Below are positions 25,242 to 33,239 of a DNA stretch of 36,879 bases, piece after piece; the stretch's first letter is position 1, and every line of letters starts with the position of its first letter. Under the pieces are notes generated by a model. It searched no databases, was not told the origin of the DNA, and saw only the letters and a list, made by a program, of their open reading frames with translations. The stretch is taken from assembly GCA_964496705.1 (NCBI GenBank), contig CAZCBJ010000013.1, forward strand, positions 1-36,879. Reading direction: 5' to 3'. The DNA is from CAZCBJ01 sp964496705 (GTDB taxonomy: Bacteria; Chloroflexota; Anaerolineae; Anaerolineales; Anaerolineaceae). A program made the position numbers and the translations under genes.

Positions 25242-27571
25242 AACCTGCCATCAAGCCATTACCCAAAGTTGATTTGCCTGAACTGAGGCAAGTGGGAAAG
25301 CCTGTGCGCAGGGTTGATGCGCTGGGTAAGTGCACAGGCGCAACTCAGTATGCAGGCGATGTGTATTTTCAAAACATGTTACACGCCAAAGTATTTCGCT
25401 CTAGCGTGGCTTCTGCGCGGATCAAACGCTTGGATGTTCAAAAAGCCAAAGACCTTCCCGGCGTGGTGTGCGTCCTCACGGCTGAGGATTTACCTAACTC
25501 TGTTCTGGTGACAGATATCCCTGGGCAGACAGGGCAAAAAAGGCGATCCGGGTCCGATGCTCATATTCTCGCCAGAGATGTTGTCCGTTTCATCGGCGAC
25601 CCGATTGCATTGGTCGCTGCAGAGGAACAACAAATTGCCGAAAACGCATTGGCGTTGATTGAGGTGGAGTATGATGTCTTGCCGGCTGTTTTTGACCCTT
25701 TTGAGGCGATGAAACCTGGAGCGCCAATTGTTACCCCTCCTGATAATGTTGTGGGTCATTGGAAGGTGAGAAAAGGTAATGTGGAGGCAGGATTCGCAGC
25801 GGCAGATTTGATCATCGAAAATACCTTCAAAGTCCCCTTTGTTGAGCACGCCTACCTGGAGCCGGAAGCAGGCGTTGCATGGGTGGATGATAAAGGCACA
25901 GTGAACATTCGAGTTTGCACACAGGTGATTGAACATTTCCGATCGATTGCTCTGGCATTGGATGTCCCACAAAATAAATTGAGAATTCAAGGAACCATGG
26001 TGGGGGGCGGTTTTGGCGGCAAAGAAGATATCACGGTAGAAATATTTATCGGATTATTGGCTTTGAAAACACGCAGACCAGTCAGGATGGAATATAGCCG
26101 GGAGGAGTCCATCCAGGCCCATTCCAAACGACACCCTTTTATCATCACCCATAGGACTGGAGTGACCAGCGATGGGCGCATCACTGCAGCCGAGATTCGC
26201 ATGGTGGCCAATTCTGGCGCGTATGTTTATCTCAGTCCGTATGTTCTTTTGTATGCCACCGGAGTGGCTACCGGCCCTTATCGGATTGACAATGTGAAAA
26301 TAGACAGTTTTGCAGTTGCTACAAACAACCCCTTTACGAGCGCATTTCGTGGCTTTGGCGCCCCTCAAGCCTGTTTTGCTCACGAACAACAGATGGATAT
26401 TATCGCCGAAAAATTACACCTTGACCCGTATGAATTCCGGCAAAAAAATTACCTACACACAGGGGATCGAACAGCGAGTGGACAGGTGTTGGATAGTGCA
26501 GTCTGGTTGGAAGAAACTGCAACACGCGCACTCAATGCGCTCGGTGCGAAAACGCCCAATCACGGGAGTATAAAGGTGGGTCAGGGATTTGGTTCTTATA
26601 TGCAATCATATGGGAGGATCACCTGGTTGCACGACACATCCCAGGCCTGGGTAGGGCTGGAAATGGACGGCTCGGTTGTGGTCAGGGCAGGCGTACCCGA
26701 TCTGGGCGCAGGGCAGATATCATCTTTATGCCAGATTGCTGCTGAGGTTCTGGGTGTAGACCTAGACCAGGTGACCATTTACCATACCGACTCTGCTCTC
26801 ACGCCCTTGTCTGGCACCTCGACGGCCACCCGGCAATTATATATGTCGGGTAATGCGGTATTTCAAGCTGCGAGTATTGTGCGAGCAACATTACTGGACC
26901 GGGCCTCGAAATTTTTCGAAGAACCTGTGGATGCCTTGGATATCGCTGATGGCAGTGTTTTTGTAAAGAATTTCAGCGATCAAAAAATTAGCCTTCAAAA
27001 TCTTGCCACAATTTGTGCATCCGAGGGACTTCATCTGGCAAACCTGACTTTATTTAGAGCACCTTTCACTGGGCCGATTGATCCTGAAACAGGACAGGGG
27101 CAGATCTGGCCAGATTTCACGTTCGGGGCTTTTGCGGTTGAGGTGGCGGTGGACACCCAAACTGGTGAGGTGGTCATCTTGAAAATCGCCGCGTGTCATG
27201 ATGTTGGCAGGGCGATCAATCCTGCTGCAGTCATTGGGCAGATCGAGGGCGGTGGTGTGCAGGGGTTGGGATATGGCTTGATGGAGGATTTGTTGGTCCA
27301 TGAAGGAAAAATTCTGACGCCTTCCTTGACAGAATACCTCATTCCAACCTCGGTTGATGTTCCGACGACGCAGGTGATTATTCTAGAATCTGGAAGCGGA
27401 AAAGGACCTTACGGGGCGAAAGGCATCGGGGAACCGGCGTTAACCCCGGCCGCACCAGCGTTGGCCAGCGCAATTGCGGATGCCTTGGATGTGAGATTTT
27501 TCAGTCTGCCCATAACACCTGAAAAAATTATCATGGCTTTATCCGGATCTAAAGGAGGATCTTTGGAATGA
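25238..27571 (+). CDS. Molybdopterin-binding subunit of the second molybdenum hydroxylase (xanthine-dehydrogenase type)
   Basis: The large catalytic subunit, 777 residues, starting at GTG that overlaps the preceding stop (GTGA). It has the canonical motifs that the first copy lacks: GGGFGGKED (cofactor), SAFRGFGAPQ with the substrate-site Arg of xanthine dehydrogenases, and YGAKGIGEPALTPAAP with the catalytic Glu near the C-terminus. It would hydroxylate a heterocycle such as a purine with water as oxygen donor. With the two genes before it, it makes a complete three-subunit enzyme. Purine, pyrimidine or nicotinate-type substrates cannot be separated by sequence reading alone. It overlaps the hydantoinase gene by four bases. 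Confidence 0.93.
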   Translation: MKPAIKPLPKVDLPELRQVGKPVRRVDALGKCTGATQYAGDVYFQNMLHAKVFRSSVASARIKRLDVQKAKDLPGVVCVLTAEDLPNSVLVTDIPGQTGQKRRSGSDAHILARDVVRFIGDPIALVAAEEQQIAENALALIEVEYDVLPAVFDPFEAMKPGAPIVTPPDNVVGHWKVRKGNVEAGFAAADLIIENTFKVPFVEHAYLEPEAGVAWVDDKGTVNIRVCTQVIEHFRSIALALDVPQNKLRIQGTMVGGGFGGKEDITVEIFIGLLALKTRRPVRMEYSREESIQAHSKRHPFIITHRTGVTSDGRITAAEIRMVANSGAYVYLSPYVLLYATGVATGPYRIDNVKIDSFAVATNNPFTSAFRGFGAPQACFAHEQQMDIIAEKLHLDPYEFRQKNYLHTGDRTASGQVLDSAVWLEETATRALNALGAKTPNHGSIKVGQGFGSYMQSYGRITWLHDTSQAWVGLEMDGSVVVRAGVPDLGAGQISSLCQIAAEVLGVDLDQVTIYHTDSALTPLSGTSTATRQLYMSGNAVFQAASIVRATLLDRASKFFEEPVDALDIADGSVFVKNFSDQKISLQNLATICASEGLHLANLTLFRAPFTGPIDPETGQGQIWPDFTFGAFAVEVAVDTQTGEVVILKIAACHDVGRAINPAAVIGQIEGGGVQGLGYGLMEDLLVHEGKILTPSLTEYLIPTSVDVPTTQVIILESGSGKGPYGAKGIGEPALTPAAPALASAIADALDVRFFSLPITPEKIIMALSGSKGGSLE

Positions 27572-28929
27572 CACCCGAATATGAGCTTATCATACATGGC
27601 GGTTTACTTGTAACTGGGAAGGGGATCCAAAAGGCAGATATTGCGGTGGAAGACGGAAAAATCACCGCAATCCATCCGAGTCTGGAGGGGGCAATCGCTC
27701 GAAAGATGGTCAATGCATCTGGCAAGTATGTTTTGCCGGGAATCATAGATGTTCATGTTCACCCGGTTTATCTGGATGATGTGGAAGCCTGCTCAAGATG
27801 CGCAGCATACGGTGGTACGACTACATTGCTGCATTTTGCATATGGGAGAAGAGGTGAATCACTGTACACTCAGGTTTGCAAAATGCAGGAAGAGGCGGAT
27901 AGGCGATCCTTATTGGATTTTGGTTTGCATGGCGGAATGTTTGATGCATCAATACAGGTTCTGGAGATTCCGCAAATTATGCAACTGGGTGTTCGAACTT
28001 TTAAATTTTTCCTGACTTATCTTAAGCAAGGATGGTACACCGATGATTATCAGCTGTGCAAGGCGATGGATTTGTTGGCTGAACAGGGCGGTATGGCCAT
28101 GGTGCATGCCGAAAACGGTGGGGGGATAGATTATCTTGAAGATAAATATCTGAAAGGGCCAAACGCATCTGCCAAATATTTTAACCAATCCAGGCCAGCA
28201 GCGTTTGAAGAAGAGGCGATATTTCGTTCAATACGATTGGCTGAGGTAATGCATTGCCCTTTGTATATACCGCATGTGACCTCTGCACGAGCCTTGCGCC
28301 CAATCCGTCATGCCCATGCAGAAGGACTTCCGGTGTTTTCTGAGACATGCCCACAATACCTTTCATTGACCGAAGATATTATCCAGCAAAGAGGCGCATT
28401 GGCGAAGATTGGCCCTCCCATCCGGTCGCTTGCCGATCAAAATGCTTTGTGGAACGCATTGCGCGATGGGACTTTGCAGGTAGTTGCCTCTGACCATGCG
28501 CCGAAAGCCAAAGATGAACAAGGTGATTTTTTGGAACAGGGATTTGGATCACCACAAATCGAAACATTACTACCTATTGTTTATCAGCATGGCGTAAACG
28601 ACGGAAAACTCGGTCTGGTCAGATTGGTCCAGGTAATGTGCGAGAATCCGGCGCGCATTTTTGGCCTTTATCCATTGAAAGGTACTTTGGAGGTCGGTTC
28701 GGATGCAGATATTGTCATCATGGATCCTTCAAAAGAAGTAACGATCACCAATGACATGCAGCACAGTCACGTTGGTTACACCTTGTATGAAGGAAAAAAA
28801 GTTCTTGGATGGCCAGAGATGAGTTTTCAGAGAGGTAAAACAATTCTCGAAAATGGCGAAATTTATGCTGCGCCAGGTCAGGGGAAATTTCTACCCACTT
28901 CGCCCATGCGTGAGCCTTTTCTCAGATAG
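27568..28929 (+). CDS. Dihydropyrimidinase/hydantoinase-family cyclic amidohydrolase
   Basis: A metal-dependent amidohydrolase of 453 residues that opens cyclic ureides (dihydropyrimidines, hydantoins, possibly allantoin or dihydroorotate). The binuclear metal site is complete: VHVHP, the lysine to be carboxylated in TFKFFLTY, His in VHAENG, His in IPHVTSARA and Asp in ASDHAPK. The length and the KFFLTY motif are closest to D-hydantoinase/dihydropyrimidinase rather than to dihydroorotase. It is the last gene of the operon, its ATG overlaps the preceding stop (ATGA), AAAGGAGG lies upstream, and it ends in TAG. The product would be an N-carbamoyl amino acid. Confidence 0.92.
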   Translation: MTPEYELIIHGGLLVTGKGIQKADIAVEDGKITAIHPSLEGAIARKMVNASGKYVLPGIIDVHVHPVYLDDVEACSRCAAYGGTTTLLHFAYGRRGESLYTQVCKMQEEADRRSLLDFGLHGGMFDASIQVLEIPQIMQLGVRTFKFFLTYLKQGWYTDDYQLCKAMDLLAEQGGMAMVHAENGGGIDYLEDKYLKGPNASAKYFNQSRPAAFEEEAIFRSIRLAEVMHCPLYIPHVTSARALRPIRHAHAEGLPVFSETCPQYLSLTEDIIQQRGALAKIGPPIRSLADQNALWNALRDGTLQVVASDHAPKAKDEQGDFLEQGFGSPQIETLLPIVYQHGVNDGKLGLVRLVQVMCENPARIFGLYPLKGTLEVGSDADIVIMDPSKEVTITNDMQHSHVGYTLYEGKKVLGWPEMSFQRGKTILENGEIYAAPGQGKFLPTSPMREPFLR

Positions 28930-29041
28930 GAAAATCATCGGTATTGCGTAGGGTTAAAGGTCGAAATGCGTCAAGCAAATAAAGAATAGATCCTGTATTA
29001 TATTGTCAGCGGCGCACGAGACAATTTTCTCCTCCTTAGAA

Positions 29042-29075
29042 AACGCGAGCCAGGGCATAATCCCTGGCTCGCGTT
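29042..29075. terminator. Strong bidirectional hairpin terminator
   Basis: A perfect 14-base stem (29042-29055 with 29062-29075) encloses a 6-base loop. It lies between the end of the long plus-strand operon and the end of the convergent aldolase gene. On the minus strand the hairpin is followed by TTTT. Confidence 0.85.
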
Positions 29076-29082
29076 GATTCCT

Positions 29083-29907
29083 CTATATGAAATTTTCTTT
29101 TTCGTCGAGAGTTTCGATTTTCCAATCGCCGACCGCGTGCTTAATTTTAACGAGTTCATCTTGCAGCGCATTGCGAAAGGCGTTCACATCAGACCAATGG
29201 ATGATTAGATTCGCTCCCAGGTTTGTCCAATGCTCCCATTGTGATACCGCATCCCGGTACATCACATGAACTCCTGCGCCTAAACCGAATGAACGCGCTT
29301 TAAGAATTGCCCCGTCAACCGCCTGTAGGTAGGTTGGATGGTTGAACTGCTCAGGCACCCCCAGACTTGTGGTGAGGTCATGCGGTCCTATCAAAATAGC
29401 ATCCAGCCCATTCACTGTCAGGATTGCATCCAGATTTTCCAAAGCAGGAATGCTTTCGATATTAACGATCAAAAGGTTGTTTTTATTGTACTGGGACAAA
29501 TACGACCGGGTTTCATCGTTAAGTGGTTTTTCACCGGACAGATAGGCTTCCAGAAGCATACCCTTCAGCGGTCGATATTTTACAGCACCGACCAAGCGGC
29601 GGACATCTTCCGGGTTTTCGACATAAGGGATAATTATTCCATGAGCGCCGCCATCCAGCGCAGTGGATACATGAAACAAGTCAGCCGAGGGGACGCGCAC
29701 AACCGGCGCTAAATCCATTGCAGCGTAGGTTTGACACATCCAGGAGAGTTGGTGACGGTCAACGGCTGTGTGTTCGGTATCCAGGAATACGAAATCCAGA
29801 CCCAGAGTTGCTACCACGGCAGGCCATCTGGGTGAAGGAGAGGTGATCAGTGTACCGTAAACATGACGCCCTTCGTGCAATGATTGCCTGAGTTGAAATC
29901 CGTTCAT
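29083..29907 (-). CDS. HpcH/HpaI-family aldolase
   Basis: A class II pyruvate aldolase of 274 residues, related to 4-hydroxy-2-oxoheptanedioate and 2-keto-3-deoxy-L-rhamnonate aldolases. These cleave 2-keto-3-deoxy acids to pyruvate and an aldehyde with a divalent metal. Visible motifs are FVFLDTEHTAVD (catalytic His), the metal-binding Glu in VNIESIPALENL and the metal-binding Asp in LIGPHDLTTSLG. Substrate unknown; a sugar-acid product is plausible beside the other sugar genes. Its start lies 11 bases after the PilZ gene stop on the same strand, suggesting cotranscription. Confidence 0.9.
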   Translation of the reverse strand: MNGFQLRQSLHEGRHVYGTLITSPSPRWPAVVATLGLDFVFLDTEHTAVDRHQLSWMCQTYAAMDLAPVVRVPSADLFHVSTALDGGAHGIIIPYVENPEDVRRLVGAVKYRPLKGMLLEAYLSGEKPLNDETRSYLSQYNKNNLLIVNIESIPALENLDAILTVNGLDAILIGPHDLTTSLGVPEQFNHPTYLQAVDGAILKARSFGLGAGVHVMYRDAVSQWEHWTNLGANLIIHWSDVNAFRNALQDELVKIKHAVGDWKIETLDEKENFI

Positions 29908-29918
29908 TTCCTGGAGTT

Positions 29919-30266
29919 TTACCGCTCTTTAAAACCGAAGGCCTCGATTAGATGCTCAATGGTGGTCAAGGTGGAATGGTTGGGATTGATCAACTCCAAA
30001 CCTGTATCATAGAATTCGGGGATGATATCCTGGCTTGACCATGCTGACCGTGCTTCAAATGATAGGAATTGCTTCTGCCCTAATTCATCCGGCAACTCCA
30101 TGCGCAGGCTGAAGATTTCACCAACCGGGAGAGGCTTTTCACTGAGCAAAAGCGCCCCTCCCGCTGAAATATCCACCAAGTGTCCCAATACTTCTCCAGT
30201 CTTTTGGTTGAAGACTCTCGAGTAATACATCAGATACTTCCTGGCTATTCGTCTTCTTTCTTTCAT
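29919..30266 (-). CDS. PilZ-domain protein (c-di-GMP binding)
   Basis: A single-domain PilZ protein of 115 residues. The c-di-GMP-binding signature is present: an arginine-rich start (KERRRIARKY) and DISAGGALL about 25 residues later, matching RxxxR and (D/N)xSxxG. Such proteins act as second-messenger receptors controlling motility, adhesion or polysaccharide production. There is no output domain, so it probably acts through a partner. It precedes the aldolase gene in an apparent two-gene unit. Confidence 0.88.
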   Translation of the reverse strand: MKERRRIARKYLMYYSRVFNQKTGEVLGHLVDISAGGALLLSEKPLPVGEIFSLRMELPDELGQKQFLSFEARSAWSSQDIIPEFYDTGLELINPNHSTLTTIEHLIEAFGFKER

Positions 30267-30307
30267 GGCCTAATCCTGATTTTATTAAGAAGGTGATTTC
30301 TTATATT

Positions 30308-30313
30308 ATTATA
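30308..30313 (-). promoter_or_regulatory. -10-like box upstream of the PilZ gene
   Basis: A perfect TATAAT reads on the minus strand about 42 bases before the PilZ start. No convincing -35 box was found, so this is tentative. Confidence 0.3.
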
Positions 30314-30371
30314 CGACTTTCAACGGAAGCAATTGCCATTGGGGCGGGAAGGTGTATTTTTGGGCTTTTTA

Positions 30372-31244
30372 TTATTTCTGAATACTACGGCGCAATAGTA
30401 ATAAATAAATTCCAAGGAAAATTAAGGAGAGAGCACCTGTGTTGCCAATAAACCCTAGCGCTTGATTTGGTTTTCCGGCGATAAAGAGGCCAAATCCTAC
30501 CATCATCAAGATTCCACCGGGTATGAATGGCCACCAGATGAAATGTGCAACAACGACTTTTGAAAAGATTGAGATCATTGCCCAGCCTGATGCAAACCAG
30601 ACCAACATGATGCCTGTTTGTGCAAGTGCATTGGAGCCATCCAAATTTGCCCATGCAGAGAATACGCCGAATCCTCCGGTGATCAGAAGGCAACCGGGAA
30701 TGATCAGCCCAATCATCCGTCGCATCAAGCCCCACACAACCAAACTTATGCCCAGGCCCAGGCTAGGAAATAAGACGAAATCTAACATCCTGAGTGGTGA
30801 AAGAAAAGCCAAACCTGTTCCGATAAAGACCCCGGCAGGCAACAAAGGCCATCCCCACCGAACCTTAACCAGCCATGCAGCAAGAACAATCATCAATAAC
30901 CAACCCATGCCGATGCTGAAAAGCGCCAGGCCCATCCTCTGATAATTCGAGAATTCCAGAAAGGGAGCATAAAGGCAAAAGTAACCTGATAAACAAGCAG
31001 TCACCAGAGATCCTGAAATGCTCCAGCTTTTATTTCTTCGAATTATCGTCATTGTAATTGTGCTGGTTATAACCAATGGTATAGTCATCCAATAGAGCCA
31101 CTCTGTTTCCAATATCTTTCCGATTAGAAGAAGGGAGCCGATAACCAACAGGATGGCACCAACAACTATGAGGTTGGTGTTGGCGGATGGTTGTGAAAGA
31201 TGGTCTAAGTTTTTTGGGTTGTTTTTTTTCATAAGGAATTTCAT
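30372..31244 (-). CDS. Multi-pass membrane protein of unknown function
   Basis: A 290-residue protein with about eight to ten hydrophobic segments beginning near residue 25, and short polar loops. I do not recognise the family. It contains repeated glycine-rich patterns (PAGVFIGTGLAF, IPGCLLITGGFGVF, IPGGILMMVGFGLF), suggesting internal duplication of a helical pair. Its ATG overlaps the stop of the response regulator (ATGA), so it is translated with the two-component system and may be its sensor partner or its target. A second ATG four codons on is an alternative start. Confidence 0.8.
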   Translation of the reverse strand: MKFLMKKNNPKNLDHLSQPSANTNLIVVGAILLVIGSLLLIGKILETEWLYWMTIPLVITSTITMTIIRRNKSWSISGSLVTACLSGYFCLYAPFLEFSNYQRMGLALFSIGMGWLLMIVLAAWLVKVRWGWPLLPAGVFIGTGLAFLSPLRMLDFVLFPSLGLGISLVVWGLMRRMIGLIIPGCLLITGGFGVFSAWANLDGSNALAQTGIMLVWFASGWAMISIFSKVVVAHFIWWPFIPGGILMMVGFGLFIAGKPNQALGFIGNTGALSLIFLGIYLLLLRRSIQK

Positions 31245-31900
31245 AAAATACCCAAATTACGCGCTTTGATCACGGCTTTCATTCGATCTTTTACGTTCAT
31301 TTTGCTTAATATATTTGAAATATGGTTTTTCACCGTTCCTTCGGTGATGATGAAAATTTTTGCAATCTCTCGATTGCTTGCGCCAGTCGCTACGGCACGC
31401 AGAATTTCGATTTCGCGTGGTGTTAGTGCCTCCAAGAGAGGATCCATTGAGCCTGGAGAGGGGGGTGATAATCGTGAAAATTTAGCGACCACCTTGGCAG
31501 TAATGGAGGGATGAAGAAAATATTCACCCTTAATCGCACTTCGAATTGCCTCAAATAGTTTATCTGAAGAGACGTCTTTCATAAGGTAACCAACGGCGCC
31601 AGCGCGTAGGCCGTCATATATATATTCATCATCGTCAAAGGTAGTAAGAATAATAACTCGGCAGTCGGGTAATGAGGCGGTAATACGCTGCGTTGCGGTG
31701 ACTCCATCCATGAGTGGCATTCGTAAATCCATGAGGATGATGTCAGGCCGGTGAAACGCTGCCATCCTAATAGCTTCTTCACCATTAGCGGCTTCGGCTA
31801 CGACCTCAAATTCAGCATGAACCGAAAAAAGTATCCCTAACGCTTCGCGAAAAAGGGCTTGATCATCAACGAGCAGGATACGGATCGGAGGTATGCTCAT
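31241..31900 (-). CDS. NarL/LuxR-type response regulator
   Basis: A 219-residue transcriptional regulator. The receiver domain (1-125) has the acidic pair VDDQ, the phosphorylated Asp58 in ILMDLRMP and the Lys of YLMKDVSS. The C-terminal LuxR-type helix-turn-helix (about 155-215) has LTPREIEILRAVATGASNR and TVKNHISNIL. It is coupled by a four-base overlap to the sensor kinase upstream and by another to the membrane gene downstream. Targets are unknown; control of its own operon is likely. Confidence 0.96.
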   Translation of the reverse strand: MSIPPIRILLVDDQALFREALGILFSVHAEFEVVAEAANGEEAIRMAAFHRPDIILMDLRMPLMDGVTATQRITASLPDCRVIILTTFDDDEYIYDGLRAGAVGYLMKDVSSDKLFEAIRSAIKGEYFLHPSITAKVVAKFSRLSPPSPGSMDPLLEALTPREIEILRAVATGASNREIAKIFIITEGTVKNHISNILSKMNVKDRMKAVIKARNLGIL

Positions 31901-33108
31901 ACTGGAATTGTAATCTCCAGATAAAATCCCTGACCTTTGCTGGACACGATGCGGAGATCCCCTTTCAACTTTTGGATACGCTCTTGAAGACCAATCAGAC
32001 CAAATCCACCTTCCAATTCTTCTGTGCCGATACCATCATCCTGAACAGTCAATTTCACCTGACCAGTTATGGAATAGTCGAGCGTTATCCAAATCTGAGA
32101 AGCGCAGGAATGCTTACAAGCATTGTTCACGCCTTCCTGGGCTGCTCGAAACAATGTCATTTCAATTTGCGGGTTAAGTGATCGGTGACTTCCGGAAATG
32201 GTAAATTGATGGTGAATGTTTAACGGAGAACAACTATCCAACAGAAGGGTGATCCGGTCTGGCAGAGGTTTTTCTTCGTCGACTGATGACCGTAAAGCGG
32301 CAACCGAGCGTCGTACATCCTGCAGTGCTTCCTGAGATACTCGGCATGCAGACTCCAATGTTTGTACGGCCTGGTCTGTGTTGTTGGGGAGCAAGGCTAG
32401 CACAGCCTGTATTTGCATATGTATTACCGTCAGGTAATGCCCGAGGCCGTCATGAATTTCGCGAGCGAGGCGGTTTCGTTCTGCAGTGACCGTCAATTCT
32501 TCTACTTGCAGGGCATAATCGATCAGTTTACGATTTGCATCTTCAACCAGTCGCGACAATTTTTCTTGTTCTCTGCGAGCTTTTTCCTCATCAACAGCCA
32601 TTTGAGTGAAAACAACGATAAAAACCAGACCCGCAAAAAAAATCGGTAAACCCGTCCAAACCGCAGACCATGAGTTTGAAAGCAAACGGGTTACCAAGCC
32701 ATAAGCAACCATGACTGCAGTGTTTGTTACGTATACCCACTTGCCTGGTAAGAGCATGACACTATGACCTGCAAGGGGAAGCAGCAACAAGGCATTGTAT
32801 CCCAAACCCATGCCCAAGTAGATGATACAACTCCCCAAAATGATTTGTACTAAAAAATAGATGATTTTCGGCCACAATGTGTCAATCGGAACAACAAACC
32901 GAAACCCATAAACGCCGATGGAAAGATAGGCGATTCCCAGCAAAATCATGGAAAAAATTTGCGGTGCAGAGGCAAACTGCAAGGCACTGAAAGTTGAAAA
33001 ATAGGCTGCCAAGACGATGACAGCAAAAGCCAAATCGCCGCCTGAGCGAGTGCTGGATAGATGAGGAGATCGTGGAGGTACCATCCAGCCAATTATAGCA
33101 TCCTGCAT
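31897..33108 (-). CDS. Sensor histidine kinase, HisKA_3 type
   Basis: A membrane sensor kinase that would phosphorylate the adjacent NarL-type regulator. From the chosen ATG it is 403 residues. Five or six membrane segments fill residues 25-172 with no large extracellular domain, so the signal is probably sensed in the membrane. A coiled-coil linker follows, then the dimerisation domain with the phosphorylated His (residue 219) in REIHDGLGHYLTV, typical of HisKA_3, and an HATPase_c domain (NNACKHS, DDGIG, GFGLIGLQER). The frame is open to a TTG at 33192 and there is another ATG at 33084. None of the starts has a clear ribosome binding site, so the N-terminus is uncertain. Confidence 0.92.
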   Translation of the reverse strand: MQDAIIGWMVPPRSPHLSSTRSGGDLAFAVIVLAAYFSTFSALQFASAPQIFSMILLGIAYLSIGVYGFRFVVPIDTLWPKIIYFLVQIILGSCIIYLGMGLGYNALLLLPLAGHSVMLLPGKWVYVTNTAVMVAYGLVTRLLSNSWSAVWTGLPIFFAGLVFIVVFTQMAVDEEKARREQEKLSRLVEDANRKLIDYALQVEELTVTAERNRLAREIHDGLGHYLTVIHMQIQAVLALLPNNTDQAVQTLESACRVSQEALQDVRRSVAALRSSVDEEKPLPDRITLLLDSCSPLNIHHQFTISGSHRSLNPQIEMTLFRAAQEGVNNACKHSCASQIWITLDYSITGQVKLTVQDDGIGTEELEGGFGLIGLQERIQKLKGDLRIVSSKGQGFYLEITIPV

Positions 33109-33239
33109 AAAAGGAAATCTGCGATTGATTGGCGATGGATTGTGGGCATACAAAGAAATGTGTACTGATATGTGACTCCAGACACATCTCAAAACGCGGG
33201 GTAATCAGTAAACTGACATTAGAAAAAGTGGAGGTATAA

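Noticed and set aside
33160..33190. Imperfect inverted repeat (ATGTG ... CACAT) upstream of the radical SAM gene
   Set aside because: Five clean pairs with a mismatch and an eight-base loop are too weak to call an operator or terminator.
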